64,000 nt of DNA, from positions 1 through 64,000 of the forward strand of contig NZ_JUUZ01000032.1 in the NCBI RefSeq assembly GCF_001074155.1. The letters are read 5' to 3'. The notes under the pieces are model-generated. The model had not been told where the DNA came from, ran no database searches, and worked only from the letters and a program-made list of their open reading frames with translations. Numbering within the stretch: the first letter of the stretch is position 1; the number at the start of each line of letters is the position of its first letter. Positions 48,410-57,702 of this stretch are shown here, one piece after another. Source of the DNA: Streptococcus pseudopneumoniae. GTDB lineage: Bacteria > Bacillota > Bacilli > Lactobacillales > Streptococcaceae. The position numbers and the translations under genes were made by a program.

Positions 48410-49213
48410 TTAGCCTCTCTTACTTTTTTCTTTCAAGATTATTTCGACTCCCGCTTGATGTAAAATATCATATCTAGCACGACTTATATCTGATTCATCG
48501 ATTAAATTAAGAAGATTATCAATTTCTTTTCTTCCTTCTTCACTTAACTTTTGCTTTATTTCAACTAAATTTTTTTGTAGTCTAAAAAACAATTGAATAG
48601 CTACTTCGTAATCTTTTTTCTCTTGTAATTCTTGCTGCTTAGCTAAAATTTCTTTTTCTTTCTCTTCATTTTTCTTCTTATTTTTTTCAGCCATATCAAG
48701 AAGCTTTTCATAATCCACTTTGTGATTCTCAAAGTCATCTTTGACTGATTCCATAAATTTAGGTGTGATTCGAATACGATTATAGGCATTTTTGACTAAG
48801 GAAGTGATTTTATCCCAATAAGGTACTTCTGAGTCTTCTCGGAACATTAATATTTCTCTATCCGTTATGACAATTTTCTTTTTTTCATCAATGAAATATC
48901 CTTTTTCTTTGTAATTATTTAAATCAGAAATATACTTGTCTAATCTCCACTGTTTGACAATTTTTTTGCCATTGTCAGATAAATCATCATCGACTACATA
49001 TCTGTATAACCAATCAGGAAAATTAACATCACCTATTGTCCATCTTTGCTTCTCATCTGAGTATACTTTATTTCTTAATTCTCTGTCAGGAAATTTAACT
49101 TTATTATAAACGTACTTAATAATCTCATCACCCTCTTGAATGTATTCGTTCCAATACTTGTCATACTTAGCGTAGGGGCTAAATGGTCGAGTTCTATATA
49201 TAACTCTACTCAT
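48410..49213 (-). CDS. Hypothetical coiled-coil protein in the defence-like cluster
   Basis: A 267-aa protein, unrecognised. The N-terminal 150 residues are rich in aromatic and charged residues (YRTRPFSPYAKYDKYWNEYI). A strong Lys/Glu coiled coil covers about residues 170-205 (EKNKKKNEEKEKEILAKQQE), followed by a helical C-terminus. It may bridge or scaffold the nuclease encoded 5 bp downstream. AAAGGAG precedes the ATG, and an 80-bp gap separates it from the WYL gene. Confidence 0.6.
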   Translation of the reverse strand: MSRVIYRTRPFSPYAKYDKYWNEYIQEGDEIIKYVYNKVKFPDRELRNKVYSDEKQRWTIGDVNFPDWLYRYVVDDDLSDNGKKIVKQWRLDKYISDLNNYKEKGYFIDEKKKIVITDREILMFREDSEVPYWDKITSLVKNAYNRIRITPKFMESVKDDFENHKVDYEKLLDMAEKNKKKNEEKEKEILAKQQELQEKKDYEVAIQLFFRLQKNLVEIKQKLSEEGRKEIDNLLNLIDESDISRARYDILHQAGVEIILKEKSKRG

Positions 49214-49293
49214 TTCATCTTCTCCTTTAATTTATATAATTCACAGTATTCTTTTCTAACAGACAAAAATTTATCTTATTCGCTCTCAAACTT

Positions 49294-50244
49294 CTAGTCA
49301 ATGTAATTTTCTTGCATTCTCTTAATAAGAGTTTTTACATCATCAATTAACGATTGAGGAGACAAAACCGTTAGAGCATCCGCTTGACTCAACAACCACC
49401 TCTTCAGCCCTGGTGTATCTTGACTCACAAACTCAATAATATTGCCATTTGAGGTTTTTTCAATAATTGTTGCTAATGGAAATTGATCAACAACAATCGC
49501 TGGATCATTGACGAATAGAACTCTGATATTTAACTCTTTTCCTATGAATGGATCTACTCGTTTATTACGGATTTCTCCATCGCGAAATTTTCTTCCATAA
49601 GAGAGAGAAGGTTTTTCTTTTTTAGATTCTTTCCAACTGAGTATTCTATCTAATTTTAAAGTCATATAAGAATCAAATAGTAAATTATAGGCTACTATGT
49701 AAAAATAATGAGTATCATAGTAAAGAGAAACCGGAAAAATTGTATGTCTCTTTTCAGTATTATAAGGAGATTGATAATCAATGTCTAAGACCAACTCCTT
49801 ACGAATCATTTCAGACCATTCCCAAACCTTATCAATACGGTTTTGTGTATCTGACAGCGGTGCATAATTTAGCAACTCACTTGCAATAATACTGGAAACT
49901 TCTTTTTGCTCATCTTTTGAAATAAGTGCCAATAAACTATCAAGCAATGACTTGTTTTCTTCTTTATTTAAAGAACGATTTTCTAGTAAAATCTTTGAAA
50001 TTACAAGAATATCCTTTTTATTAAATAAAGATTTTCCTTTTAGATATCTAGTATGGTGCCTCGTATCGTAGGCAAGTTCTGCTGCAACCATCGGTTGTGT
50101 ATCTAAGAAACCCGACAAGAGAGAAAAATCTCGTTGTATAGTCTTTTCACTAACACCAAATTCATCTGCAAGCTGAGCCTTAGCTAAATGCGCGCCAGAC
50201 TGTAATCGTAAAAATATAGTTAATAAGCGTTCTTGGTCGTTCAT
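49294..50244 (-). CDS. WYL-domain transcriptional regulator
   Basis: A 316-aa protein with an N-terminal helix-turn-helix (residues 5-60: LAKAQLADEFGVSEKTIQRD) and a WYL domain at about residues 140-215 (SLYYDTHYFYIVAYNLLFDS, MTLKLDRILSW). A C-terminal WCX-type extension follows. WYL proteins regulate many phage-defence loci and can sense nucleic-acid ligands. It is embedded in the cluster, so it probably controls it. Two similar palindromes (52291 and 57618) are candidate operators. Confidence 0.88.
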   Translation of the reverse strand: MNDQERLLTIFLRLQSGAHLAKAQLADEFGVSEKTIQRDFSLLSGFLDTQPMVAAELAYDTRHHTRYLKGKSLFNKKDILVISKILLENRSLNKEENKSLLDSLLALISKDEQKEVSSIIASELLNYAPLSDTQNRIDKVWEWSEMIRKELVLDIDYQSPYNTEKRHTIFPVSLYYDTHYFYIVAYNLLFDSYMTLKLDRILSWKESKKEKPSLSYGRKFRDGEIRNKRVDPFIGKELNIRVLFVNDPAIVVDQFPLATIIEKTSNGNIIEFVSQDTPGLKRWLLSQADALTVLSPQSLIDDVKTLIKRMQENYID

Positions 50245-50381
50245 ATAATCCTAAATCCTTTAACAATATTATAACATTTCCAATGACTTAGATTCAATCA
50301 ATTTCCTAGTTCAAATCTTCTACCGATACAACTATTGGACAAGTACCTAATCTTTCTTTTAAAGTCTATTATAGGTTACTT

Positions 50382-52247
50382 CTACCTTCCGAATCCTATC
50401 AACGATATTGATTTTGATGATTTTGCTTCAATAGCTACAATAGCCTTATTGATATCTGTCAATGTAATTTGATTTAAAAAGGTATCATCTTCTAACTGAT
50501 TCTTATCACCTTCAATCACTCGTTGTGCTTGACTGAAGACAATCTCATCTACTAATTTTCGAACGTATCTAGCATTTCCAAAGTTTTTACAATTGACAAC
50601 TTCTGAAAAATGCTGACGTAGTACCATCTTACAATCATCAGTTAATTGATAATATCTCTTATTTATCATCAATTCCAAAATAGCAATTAGTTGTTCAATT
50701 GTATAATCCAAAAATTTTATTTCTCTAGAAATTCTAGAGGAAAGTCCCGGGTTAGTTTCAATGAATTGGGCCATCAATTCTTCATACCCAGCAAAAATAA
50801 CCAACACCTCATCCCGACGATTTTCCATTTCTTGTATAAGCGCTGAAATAGCTTCATGTCCAAAATCTCTCTCACTACTAGGGATAAGACTATAAGCCTC
50901 ATCTATAAAGAGTACTCCTCCCCTTGCATCATCAAAAGCTTTTCTTACTTTTGGAGCAGTTTGGCCAACATATTCACCAACAAGATCCGTTCGACCTACT
51001 TCTACTAACTTATTCTCTTGAATTATCTTGTTATTGTATAAAATTTTTGTATAAAGCCTAGCCACTATAGTTTTCCCAGTCCCAGGATTTCCGGAAAAAA
51101 CGAGATGACGATTTAATATTTCATTACTATATCCATGAGCCTGACGCAACGCAGAAACTTGATTATAAGCTAACTGCTGGTTTAGAACTATTTTCACTTC
51201 TTCTAAACCAATTAATTCACTCAACTTTTTCTCCGCACTTTCTTCATCTTCAACCGAAGATTCATTTTGGAGAATAAATCCATCCAGATTTAATTCGTTT
51301 TTATCTGAAGGATCATAATTATTTTGTACTGCAAATTCAACAAGCTCTTGAACAAAAAGTCGAACTTCTTTAGCATCCTTTAGTACTTTATTTTCTTCTA
51401 TTAATCGCTCAAAATCTTCATTACTCAATTGAACACCTTTTTTGTTTAGCATCTGAAGCCCGATTTTTTTAAGCTCTGCTTCATCATATTGCGGAAAATT
51501 CACAATTGATACTTTACTAAAATCTTCAAGTAACTCTTTTTTTATAAATTCTGCCTCTTGGACAGTTCTCGTAATAATGATGTTAATTGAATGCCCCTTC
51601 TTTTGTCTAAATGTATCGTAAACATCTGATTTTGTTCTTGGCCTTGCTGAAAGATAATCAACTAATACTGGGACATCTTTTTCGCCTATCTTAGGAATAA
51701 AAAAATTGTTACAATTTACAAATATTGCATTCATTCCAAAAAGAGACATCAGAAATTTGATAGCAAACTTACGGCCAGATCCCCTCTCACCATTAAAAAT
51801 ATAAAAGTATTGCTGTTGTTCATTATTATTTATTTTTTCTTGAAATGAAAGATATGTAATTAGTTCTTGAACAGCCTTCTTAAAATCAGTGAGGCCATAA
51901 ATGTTTTTCAATTCATCCAATTTTTCAAAATTAGGCTTTAGATAATGAGACATGGTCTCTTTATTGGCACTTAATAAGAATTTTACTAGTTCTCTTCTAT
52001 CGCTTGTTTCAAGTTTCTTTATAAAATTACTTTCTGTTAGAGTTTTAACTTTTTTTAATGTAAACTCATGATCAAAAAAATCCTTTATTTTCCCCATGAT
52101 TTCTTGATCATTGTAATTTTCTTTAGAAATAAGGTAATAAGCGTCATCCTCTTTAAATAGTAATAAACGATTAGTCTTAATAAAATCTTCTGTTTGAGTT
52201 TTTAAGAAATCATCAGGATTCTTAAACTCAACTTGATAATAATTCAT
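50382..52247 (-). CDS. Tandem AAA+ ATPase (CbxX/CfxQ-SpoVK type)
   Basis: A 621-aa protein. Residues 1-100 form an unrecognised N-terminal domain. A first, probably degenerate, ATPase has P-loop GERGSGRK (153-160). A second, complete AAA+ domain of the CbxX/EccA/SpoVK family has Walker A GNPGTGKT (386-393), Walker B GVLFIDEA (444-451), a pore-type GEYVGQT segment, sensor and arginine-finger region GLSSRISREI, and a C-terminal lid. Such ATPases remodel protein complexes. It is in the same strand and cluster as the UvrD-nuclease. A 134-bp spacer with a GGACAA half-site separates it from the WYL gene. Confidence 0.85.
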   Translation of the reverse strand: MNYYQVEFKNPDDFLKTQTEDFIKTNRLLLFKEDDAYYLISKENYNDQEIMGKIKDFFDHEFTLKKVKTLTESNFIKKLETSDRRELVKFLLSANKETMSHYLKPNFEKLDELKNIYGLTDFKKAVQELITYLSFQEKINNNEQQQYFYIFNGERGSGRKFAIKFLMSLFGMNAIFVNCNNFFIPKIGEKDVPVLVDYLSARPRTKSDVYDTFRQKKGHSINIIITRTVQEAEFIKKELLEDFSKVSIVNFPQYDEAELKKIGLQMLNKKGVQLSNEDFERLIEENKVLKDAKEVRLFVQELVEFAVQNNYDPSDKNELNLDGFILQNESSVEDEESAEKKLSELIGLEEVKIVLNQQLAYNQVSALRQAHGYSNEILNRHLVFSGNPGTGKTIVARLYTKILYNNKIIQENKLVEVGRTDLVGEYVGQTAPKVRKAFDDARGGVLFIDEAYSLIPSSERDFGHEAISALIQEMENRRDEVLVIFAGYEELMAQFIETNPGLSSRISREIKFLDYTIEQLIAILELMINKRYYQLTDDCKMVLRQHFSEVVNCKNFGNARYVRKLVDEIVFSQAQRVIEGDKNQLEDDTFLNQITLTDINKAIVAIEAKSSKSISLIGFGR

Positions 52248-52290
52248 TTAATTTCACCTCTTTTTATTGATAATTTAAGTTTACAAAAAA

Positions 52291-52313
52291 GAGTGGACAA
52301 ATTATGTCCACTC
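52291..52313 (-). terminator. Palindromic hairpin between the zinc-ribbon and AAA+ genes
   Basis: GAGTGGACA...TGTCCACTC is a 9-bp stem with loop AATTA, followed on the minus strand by TTTTTTG, so it can act as a terminator after the zinc-ribbon gene. Its core GTGGACAA...TGTCCAC is shared with the palindrome at 57618-57640, so it could instead, or also, be an operator. Confidence 0.65.
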
Positions 52314-52354
52314 AATTGTTGTTACAAAAAATTTTTCAAAAATGTAGAAAATCT

Positions 52355-52471
52355 CTATACCTCCTCTGTATCTTCAGAACCACACCATCGACACTTTTTG
52401 AAGTTATCTGTTTCATCGACATCATAACTATAGTACCCTAGACATTCATTACAGTAACGATCAACTTCCAT
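52355..52471 (-). CDS. 38-aa zinc-ribbon protein
   Basis: A short frame starting MEVDRYCNECLGYYSYDVDE with two CxxC pairs (CNEC and CRWC) spaced 16 residues apart, a rubredoxin/zinc-ribbon knuckle, and an acidic tail. A clear GGAGG stands 5 nt before the ATG. It lies between the HAD phosphatase and the AAA+ gene on the same strand. Small ribbons like this often act as adaptors; the role here is unknown. Confidence 0.75.
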   Translation of the reverse strand: MEVDRYCNECLGYYSYDVDETDNFKKCRWCGSEDTEEV

Positions 52472-52503
52472 ATTATCCTCCTTCTATACTTTAAAATTTA
52501 CAC

Positions 52504-53196
52504 TTAACTAATATCATTTATCGAATAAATAACATCTTTACGTTCAACAACAATATTACATGCTACCCCCTCTTTCTTTAGTTTATCCAATAACTTTTGA
52601 TTTGGATTTATAGCTGTTGGATGACCAGTCATTTGAAGCATCGTAAAGTCACCTGTCGTATCCCCATAAGAATAAGAATTATCTAAATCAAAAGGCAGTC
52701 TCTCTAGAATTTTCTTTTTAGAATCAGCATCCCACATTGGAATTACTTCTCCACTATACTTGTTGCCATCATTTAAGTATTGAGATGCAAACCATAAATC
52801 AGCTCCTAATTTTTCCGCCATTTTTTCAACTAGAAAATCCGGGGAACCAGAAATAAAGATAATCTTATGTCCCTGTTCTTTGTGCCATTTAATACGATCG
52901 CGTGTAAAACGATAGAGCTTCTTACTTTCTTTTTCAATCACTTTTTTAGCCACAAACTCAACATCTAGAATATCCTTATTAGATATATATTTTGTATACA
53001 ATTTCGATGCTGTATACAGATAATCATCGTAGTCTAGTTCTCGATTTTGCCAAGCATTTTTATGAGGTTTTAGTTCCATCTCTACTGATATTGGAAAAAC
53101 ATCATATGCAATACACTTCTCCATATGATGAAGAAGAAGTGAATCTCTAAAAATAGTCCCATCAATATCAAAAATTGCTGCAATTTCTCGACTCAT
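52504..53196 (-). CDS. HAD-superfamily phosphatase (SerB-like, class IB)
   Basis: A 230-aa HAD hydrolase with motif I FDIDGTIF (nucleophile Asp9, Asp11), motif II IIFISGSPDF, Lys in the DADSKKKI region and motif III YGDTTGDFTML. The helical cap between motifs I and II is the phosphoserine-phosphatase type. The substrate is unknown. It begins 27 bp after the UvrD-nuclease gene and belongs to the same operon. A HAD phosphatase in a nuclease cluster could process a nucleotide or DNA end; that is inference. Confidence 0.88.
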   Translation of the reverse strand: MSREIAAIFDIDGTIFRDSLLLHHMEKCIAYDVFPISVEMELKPHKNAWQNRELDYDDYLYTASKLYTKYISNKDILDVEFVAKKVIEKESKKLYRFTRDRIKWHKEQGHKIIFISGSPDFLVEKMAEKLGADLWFASQYLNDGNKYSGEVIPMWDADSKKKILERLPFDLDNSYSYGDTTGDFTMLQMTGHPTAINPNQKLLDKLKKEGVACNIVVERKDVIYSINDIS

Positions 53197-53223
53197 TTAT
53201 TCTCCTAACTCTCTAGCCATTAT

Positions 53224-56200
53224 CTAATTTTTCTTATTTGACTGCGATTCTAAATTCTCTTTCAATAATTGAAAATCTACAAATTCTCCCAATCGACAAT
53301 AATCACAATCATCCTTACCACAACCACCAGTAAAATCAGCTACATTTACTTTATCATAGAATTCTTGAATCTGAGTACGAACTATATCCATATCCTCTTT
53401 TGTAACATTTACAGTATGGATGGAGTAGCCTTCTTTTGCATCATCATCATCTAGGAAAATATATTGCGTTTCAATTCGTTTACCAGTAGTATCTATTTCA
53501 GAAAAATTTTCTAATAAAATATTATAGAAGACGGCTTGGCGCCAATAATCACGTCCAACTGCGAGTTCTTCAACACCTCTCTGAGCAGAACCTGTCTTAT
53601 AATCTACTACTCGAATCAGATCATCGTCAAATTCTAACTTATCTATAATCCCATTAATTGAGTACTTATCTCCTAATTTGACACGAAGTTCTTTCTCTAA
53701 ACAGACATTCTTCCCTTTTAAACTGTTAGGAATATAATGTTTAAAAAGATTGGTTAGTAAGCGATGCCCATATTCTTTTAATTCTTCAACGGACATTGTA
53801 TCTACGATTTCCTCTTGATGTGAGTGCAATGAATTATCGTAGTATTCAATTGCTTTCCCCAATTGTAAATCTACTTTATAGATTTGTTCCATAGTTTCGT
53901 GAATTGCAGTACCAAACACAGGACCAGTTGGGGCATGCTTAACTGTTACTTTTGCAGCCTTTTCTTTTGTTCCTGCAGATAGTCCAGCTGGTTGAGATAG
54001 CTGTAAAACATCATCAAAATATAAACTCTTCGGACAACTTAAGAAACGATTCAATTTGCTAACGCTTAAACTCTTATAATTTCCCTGTGTTTGTTGATAG
54101 GTCGCAACTTCTAAAGCCTCAGTATTATCAAATTTAGGTGCTCTATTATCGAATACTTGGAGGCAGTAGTCGCAAGGGTAATTGTTTCTGTCATCTTTCA
54201 TCTGTCCACATCCACAATAAAAATTACCTTGTTTAATTTTCATAATAGACTCTTTAATCTGTTCAAGTACTGTATCAACATCACTTTGAGTAATTCGCAT
54301 ATCTTCGGTTTCAGAAAAACCGTCTTCACTAGTTGAATCCTCAACGAAAACATATTTAACTAGTATCTCTTTGCCAGAAATATCGATACCATCGATACCA
54401 GCATTTGTAACGAGGATATAGTAGAATACAGCTTGGCGCCAGTAGTTACCACCGAGAGGTTCTTTTTCACTCGGAGCAACTAATTTCTTTTTAGCATTTT
54501 CAGCTTTACCTGTTTTATAGTCAATTAATCGTACAACACCTTCTTCACACTCTATTTTATCAATTTTTCCATTTAACTCAATATCAGATACTTCTGATAG
54601 ATCAACTTTGGTGTTCAAAATATCACCTAGCTTAATTCCTTTGATATGCTGCTCAACTGCAATTACACCATCTTTGAGATAACCAGGTTTTTTGTAGAGA
54701 TTTTCAATAATCTTTTTACCTCTAAAATAAGCATCCCTCTTTACTCTATCTGAAGATAGTTGATAAGATTTAGATTTAAAGATTTTCTTAAATAATAATA
54801 ATTTTAAAGCTTTTTCTGAAGAACGAACTGTTTTTGCTGTTAGTTTTGAACTTTGCGAATCATCCATAGAAATATATATTTTTTCTAAGACTTCGTGAAT
54901 GATGCTTCCAAATAGCAAGGTTTCGTTTGTTTCAGATGGTAATTTTAATCCCTCATTGAAATAAAAACTCAAAGGACATTTAAGGAAATCACTCAATGTA
55001 CTAACACTTAAACTTAATTCACCTAGAATCGCACGTAGAACAGTATCAGGAAATTTTGGTACTACTACTTTTTCTACAGATTGACAATCTTCAAAAGATT
55101 CTGTTACCTCTACCGAATCAATAAAATTCTCAAATTCACTAATAAAGTGGGTTTTATCGAAATCATCAGAATAAGAGAGATGGAGAACCTTCTTTGCCCG
55201 AGTCATTGCAACATAAAATAGGCGACGATTCTCCTCTTCTTTCAGTTGAGATTCATTCTTAGCTTTTCCATTTAAGCTTGGTGGATAAGAGAATCTACCC
55301 GAATTATTTTCACCTCCTGGCCAATTTGTATTCTTTTGTTTTCCATCATTACATTTCATCATAAATACATGTTCAAACTCTAGACCTTTAGAACCATGAG
55401 CTGTCATTAATTGAACACAGTTACTTGGAGAACCCGAGATATCTTTAATGGGTAGACTAATCTTCATTTCTTGTAAAGACGATAATTGATTCAAAAATCC
55501 TTTTACATTTAATTTAAGGTGGAGGAGACATTCCGTTAACATTAACTCGTAAAGTGTATTTAAAGTAGAAACCAAGTGATATTTTTCTTTTGATTTCATG
55601 ATATAGTCATCAATCCCTAAAGATTTTAAGAGTTCGCTAAGGATATACATAGGTGATAAGTATTTTTCCGATTTACTAATCTTTTTACGAATCGATTCTA
55701 ATTTCTTATCAATTTCTGCTATTGAGGGAATAGAAATTTTTTCATCATTCTTGAGATTCCGTATTTTTGCGATTTCTGAGACTTCCACCTCAAAGAAATC
55801 AAAATATAAAATTTTTCGAAGTTCTCTAACATTTCTTGATGGTTGGCAAATATATTTTAAAATAGCTAGTATTTTTTTGAAGAAGGAATCTTTAAATAAA
55901 TTCTTCTCTTCTTTTTTCATTTGAACGAAAATACCATTATCACGAAGAATCTTCGCAAACTTTTCTCCATAGGAATTTCTTCCATAGATGACTCCTATCT
56001 CCTTAGGAGACACACCTGAATGAATCAACTCTTTAATCTCGTTCAACACACCAAACATCTCAGCTTCTGCATTTGGGTAAGATTTCAAGATTGGCAATTG
56101 ATAATCATAATCTTTGTTAGCGCCAGCTGCAACAAGAAGCTTCTCTTCTCTTGGCTTATGACTGATTAGTTGTCTAGAAGCATCAATGATAGCTTGGGAA

Positions 56201-57237
56201 GAACGATAATTCTCTTCAAGGATTATTTTCGTAGGTTGATACTCCTCTTCAAAAACTTGAATATTATCCGCACTTACTCCTTGGAAACGATAAATACTTT
56301 GATCATCGTCTCCTACAACAAAAATATTTAGTTTCTCTTTCTCTTTCACTTTTACTAATAATTTTATGAGTTCATACTGAATAACTGAAGTATCCTGAAA
56401 TTCATCCACAAATAAATATTTTATAGAATTAGATACACTTTCTTGGAATTTCTTATTTTTATTCAACTCTTTAATGGTCCATAGAATCATATCATCAAAA
56501 TCGAAATAATTATGGTCGCTAATAGCATCACTGTATTTTTTAGCAATCTCAACTCCAGCAAGTAACTTTTGCATTTTTTGTTGTTCTTCATCATATTCTG
56601 GTTTAAAATCACCTAAATTTTTACCATTCCTTGCTTGTGAATATTTAAATTCTTTATAAAATTTATCACCCTGTTCAGATGAATCAATCTTTTTAAAATA
56701 TTCATTTATCTCATTTTCAAATTTATCTTTATCCAGATTCTCACGTTTCTTTTTTGCATAGAGTTCTAAAATCTGTTCAATAGAAGAATAACGATCCCCA
56801 GAATTTTTATATAAAGGGTTACCTTTTGTGACATGCTTATCCATAATCTCTTTTAGTATTTCATACCTTGCTGCTTCTGTAATAACTGTTGGTTCTTCAC
56901 CAAATAATTCAGGATTTGATAAAATCAACTCACTACAAAAAGCGTGAATAGTCGATACTCTAACGTTACGCCCTTTTTCACCGATTAATCCTTCAAGACG
57001 ATCCAACATTTCAGATGCACCCGCATCTGTATATGTTAAACAGACAATCTCTTCTGGATGTGCCTTATCTTTAGTCAAGATATTTGCTACACGACGAGAA
57101 AGAATCTGAGTTTTACCTGTACCAGGACCAGCAATAACCATCACCGGTCCTTCCAAAGTATCAACTGCTTTTTTCTGTTTCTCATTCAGTTTTTGATATT
57201 CTTGTTCATAAATATCTTTAAAATCCTTTAATACCAT
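53224..57237 (-). CDS. UvrD/PcrA-type helicase with two RecB-like nuclease modules
   Basis: A 1337-aa protein. The superfamily 1A helicase occupies about residues 1-700: Walker A IAGPGTGKTQ (35-44), FLFVDEFQDTSVIQYEL, VGDDDQSIYRFQG and YVAMTRAKK. Two PD-(D/E)xK modules follow. The first (about 743-1040) has LFGSIIHEVLE, LNGKIDKIECEEGVVRLIDY-KTG and YWRQAVFYYIL. The second (about 1057-1337) has VFGTAIHETME, IDKLEFDDDLIRVVDYKTG and YWRQAVFYNIL. Each has Cys clusters typical of an iron-sulphur nuclease. Start at 57237, with GGAG 5 nt upstream, not the ATG at 57267. It resembles AddAB parts but with a duplicated nuclease. Confidence 0.9.
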   Translation of the reverse strand: MVLKDFKDIYEQEYQKLNEKQKKAVDTLEGPVMVIAGPGTGKTQILSRRVANILTKDKAHPEEIVCLTYTDAGASEMLDRLEGLIGEKGRNVRVSTIHAFCSELILSNPELFGEEPTVITEAARYEILKEIMDKHVTKGNPLYKNSGDRYSSIEQILELYAKKKRENLDKDKFENEINEYFKKIDSSEQGDKFYKEFKYSQARNGKNLGDFKPEYDEEQQKMQKLLAGVEIAKKYSDAISDHNYFDFDDMILWTIKELNKNKKFQESVSNSIKYLFVDEFQDTSVIQYELIKLLVKVKEKEKLNIFVVGDDDQSIYRFQGVSADNIQVFEEEYQPTKIILEENYRSSQAIIDASRQLISHKPREEKLLVAAGANKDYDYQLPILKSYPNAEAEMFGVLNEIKELIHSGVSPKEIGVIYGRNSYGEKFAKILRDNGIFVQMKKEEKNLFKDSFFKKILAILKYICQPSRNVRELRKILYFDFFEVEVSEIAKIRNLKNDEKISIPSIAEIDKKLESIRKKISKSEKYLSPMYILSELLKSLGIDDYIMKSKEKYHLVSTLNTLYELMLTECLLHLKLNVKGFLNQLSSLQEMKISLPIKDISGSPSNCVQLMTAHGSKGLEFEHVFMMKCNDGKQKNTNWPGGENNSGRFSYPPSLNGKAKNESQLKEEENRRLFYVAMTRAKKVLHLSYSDDFDKTHFISEFENFIDSVEVTESFEDCQSVEKVVVPKFPDTVLRAILGELSLSVSTLSDFLKCPLSFYFNEGLKLPSETNETLLFGSIIHEVLEKIYISMDDSQSSKLTAKTVRSSEKALKLLLFKKIFKSKSYQLSSDRVKRDAYFRGKKIIENLYKKPGYLKDGVIAVEQHIKGIKLGDILNTKVDLSEVSDIELNGKIDKIECEEGVVRLIDYKTGKAENAKKKLVAPSEKEPLGGNYWRQAVFYYILVTNAGIDGIDISGKEILVKYVFVEDSTSEDGFSETEDMRITQSDVDTVLEQIKESIMKIKQGNFYCGCGQMKDDRNNYPCDYCLQVFDNRAPKFDNTEALEVATYQQTQGNYKSLSVSKLNRFLSCPKSLYFDDVLQLSQPAGLSAGTKEKAAKVTVKHAPTGPVFGTAIHETMEQIYKVDLQLGKAIEYYDNSLHSHQEEIVDTMSVEELKEYGHRLLTNLFKHYIPNSLKGKNVCLEKELRVKLGDKYSINGIIDKLEFDDDLIRVVDYKTGSAQRGVEELAVGRDYWRQAVFYNILLENFSEIDTTGKRIETQYIFLDDDDAKEGYSIHTVNVTKEDMDIVRTQIQEFYDKVNVADFTGGCGKDDCDYCRLGEFVDFQLLKENLESQSNKKN

Positions 57238-57343
57238 CTGTTCTCCTTGCTTATCTAAAATCATCACCTTTTATGATAATTATAGCATACTAACCCTTCT
57301 GTTTATATTCGTTTTCAAATTCAAAAACCGTAATTTTGCCTAC

Positions 57344-57589
57344 TTAGTGTTCATCATTTAACAACTTTTTTAAAAAATTTTTAGCAGGATCTTCTAAATA
57401 CAAAACATGTGAATACTCCTTCTCTTCGAATGTCCAAGCAAGATATTTTCCGCTTATCATTGCTTTTAGATCGTCTAATGACATAGATAGGGTTTCTGCA
57501 GAATAATACTTATCATGAAATACCTCTACTTCAATTTCATTATTTAGCCACTGAAAGTCTGCTTCATAATTTCCGTTATCTCTTTTCAT
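57344..57589 (-). CDS. Hypothetical 81-aa protein heading the UvrD cluster
   Basis: An 81-aa acidic protein with GGAGG before the ATG. It is probably alpha/beta (IEVEVFHDKYYSAETLSMSL, LDDLKAMISGKYLAWTFEEK). No family is recognised. It is the first gene after the operon promoter at 57703 and the palindromic hairpin, 77 bp before the helicase stop-to-start junction ends. A regulatory, adaptor or anti-toxin-like role is possible but unsupported. Confidence 0.65.
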   Translation of the reverse strand: MKRDNGNYEADFQWLNNEIEVEVFHDKYYSAETLSMSLDDLKAMISGKYLAWTFEEKEYSHVLYLEDPAKNFLKKLLNDEH

Positions 57590-57617
57590 AATATAACTTC
57601 CTCCATTATAAACAAAA

Positions 57618-57640
57618 GGGCGGACAATATTTGTCCACCC
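57618..57640 (-). promoter_or_regulatory. Palindrome in the leader of the UvrD cluster (candidate operator)
   Basis: An imperfect 23-bp palindrome with arms GGGCGGACAA and TTGTCCACCC (one mismatch pair), 29 bp before the first ATG. It shares the GGACAA/TGTCC core with the palindrome at 52291-52313. On the minus strand it is followed by only TTTTG, so an operator or attenuator fits as well as a terminator. Confidence 0.65.
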
Positions 57641-57702
57641 TATCTATTTTTTATAATTTTTTCTGGAGATTAGACAGCTATTATAAGTAAAAATTCATGT
57701 AC

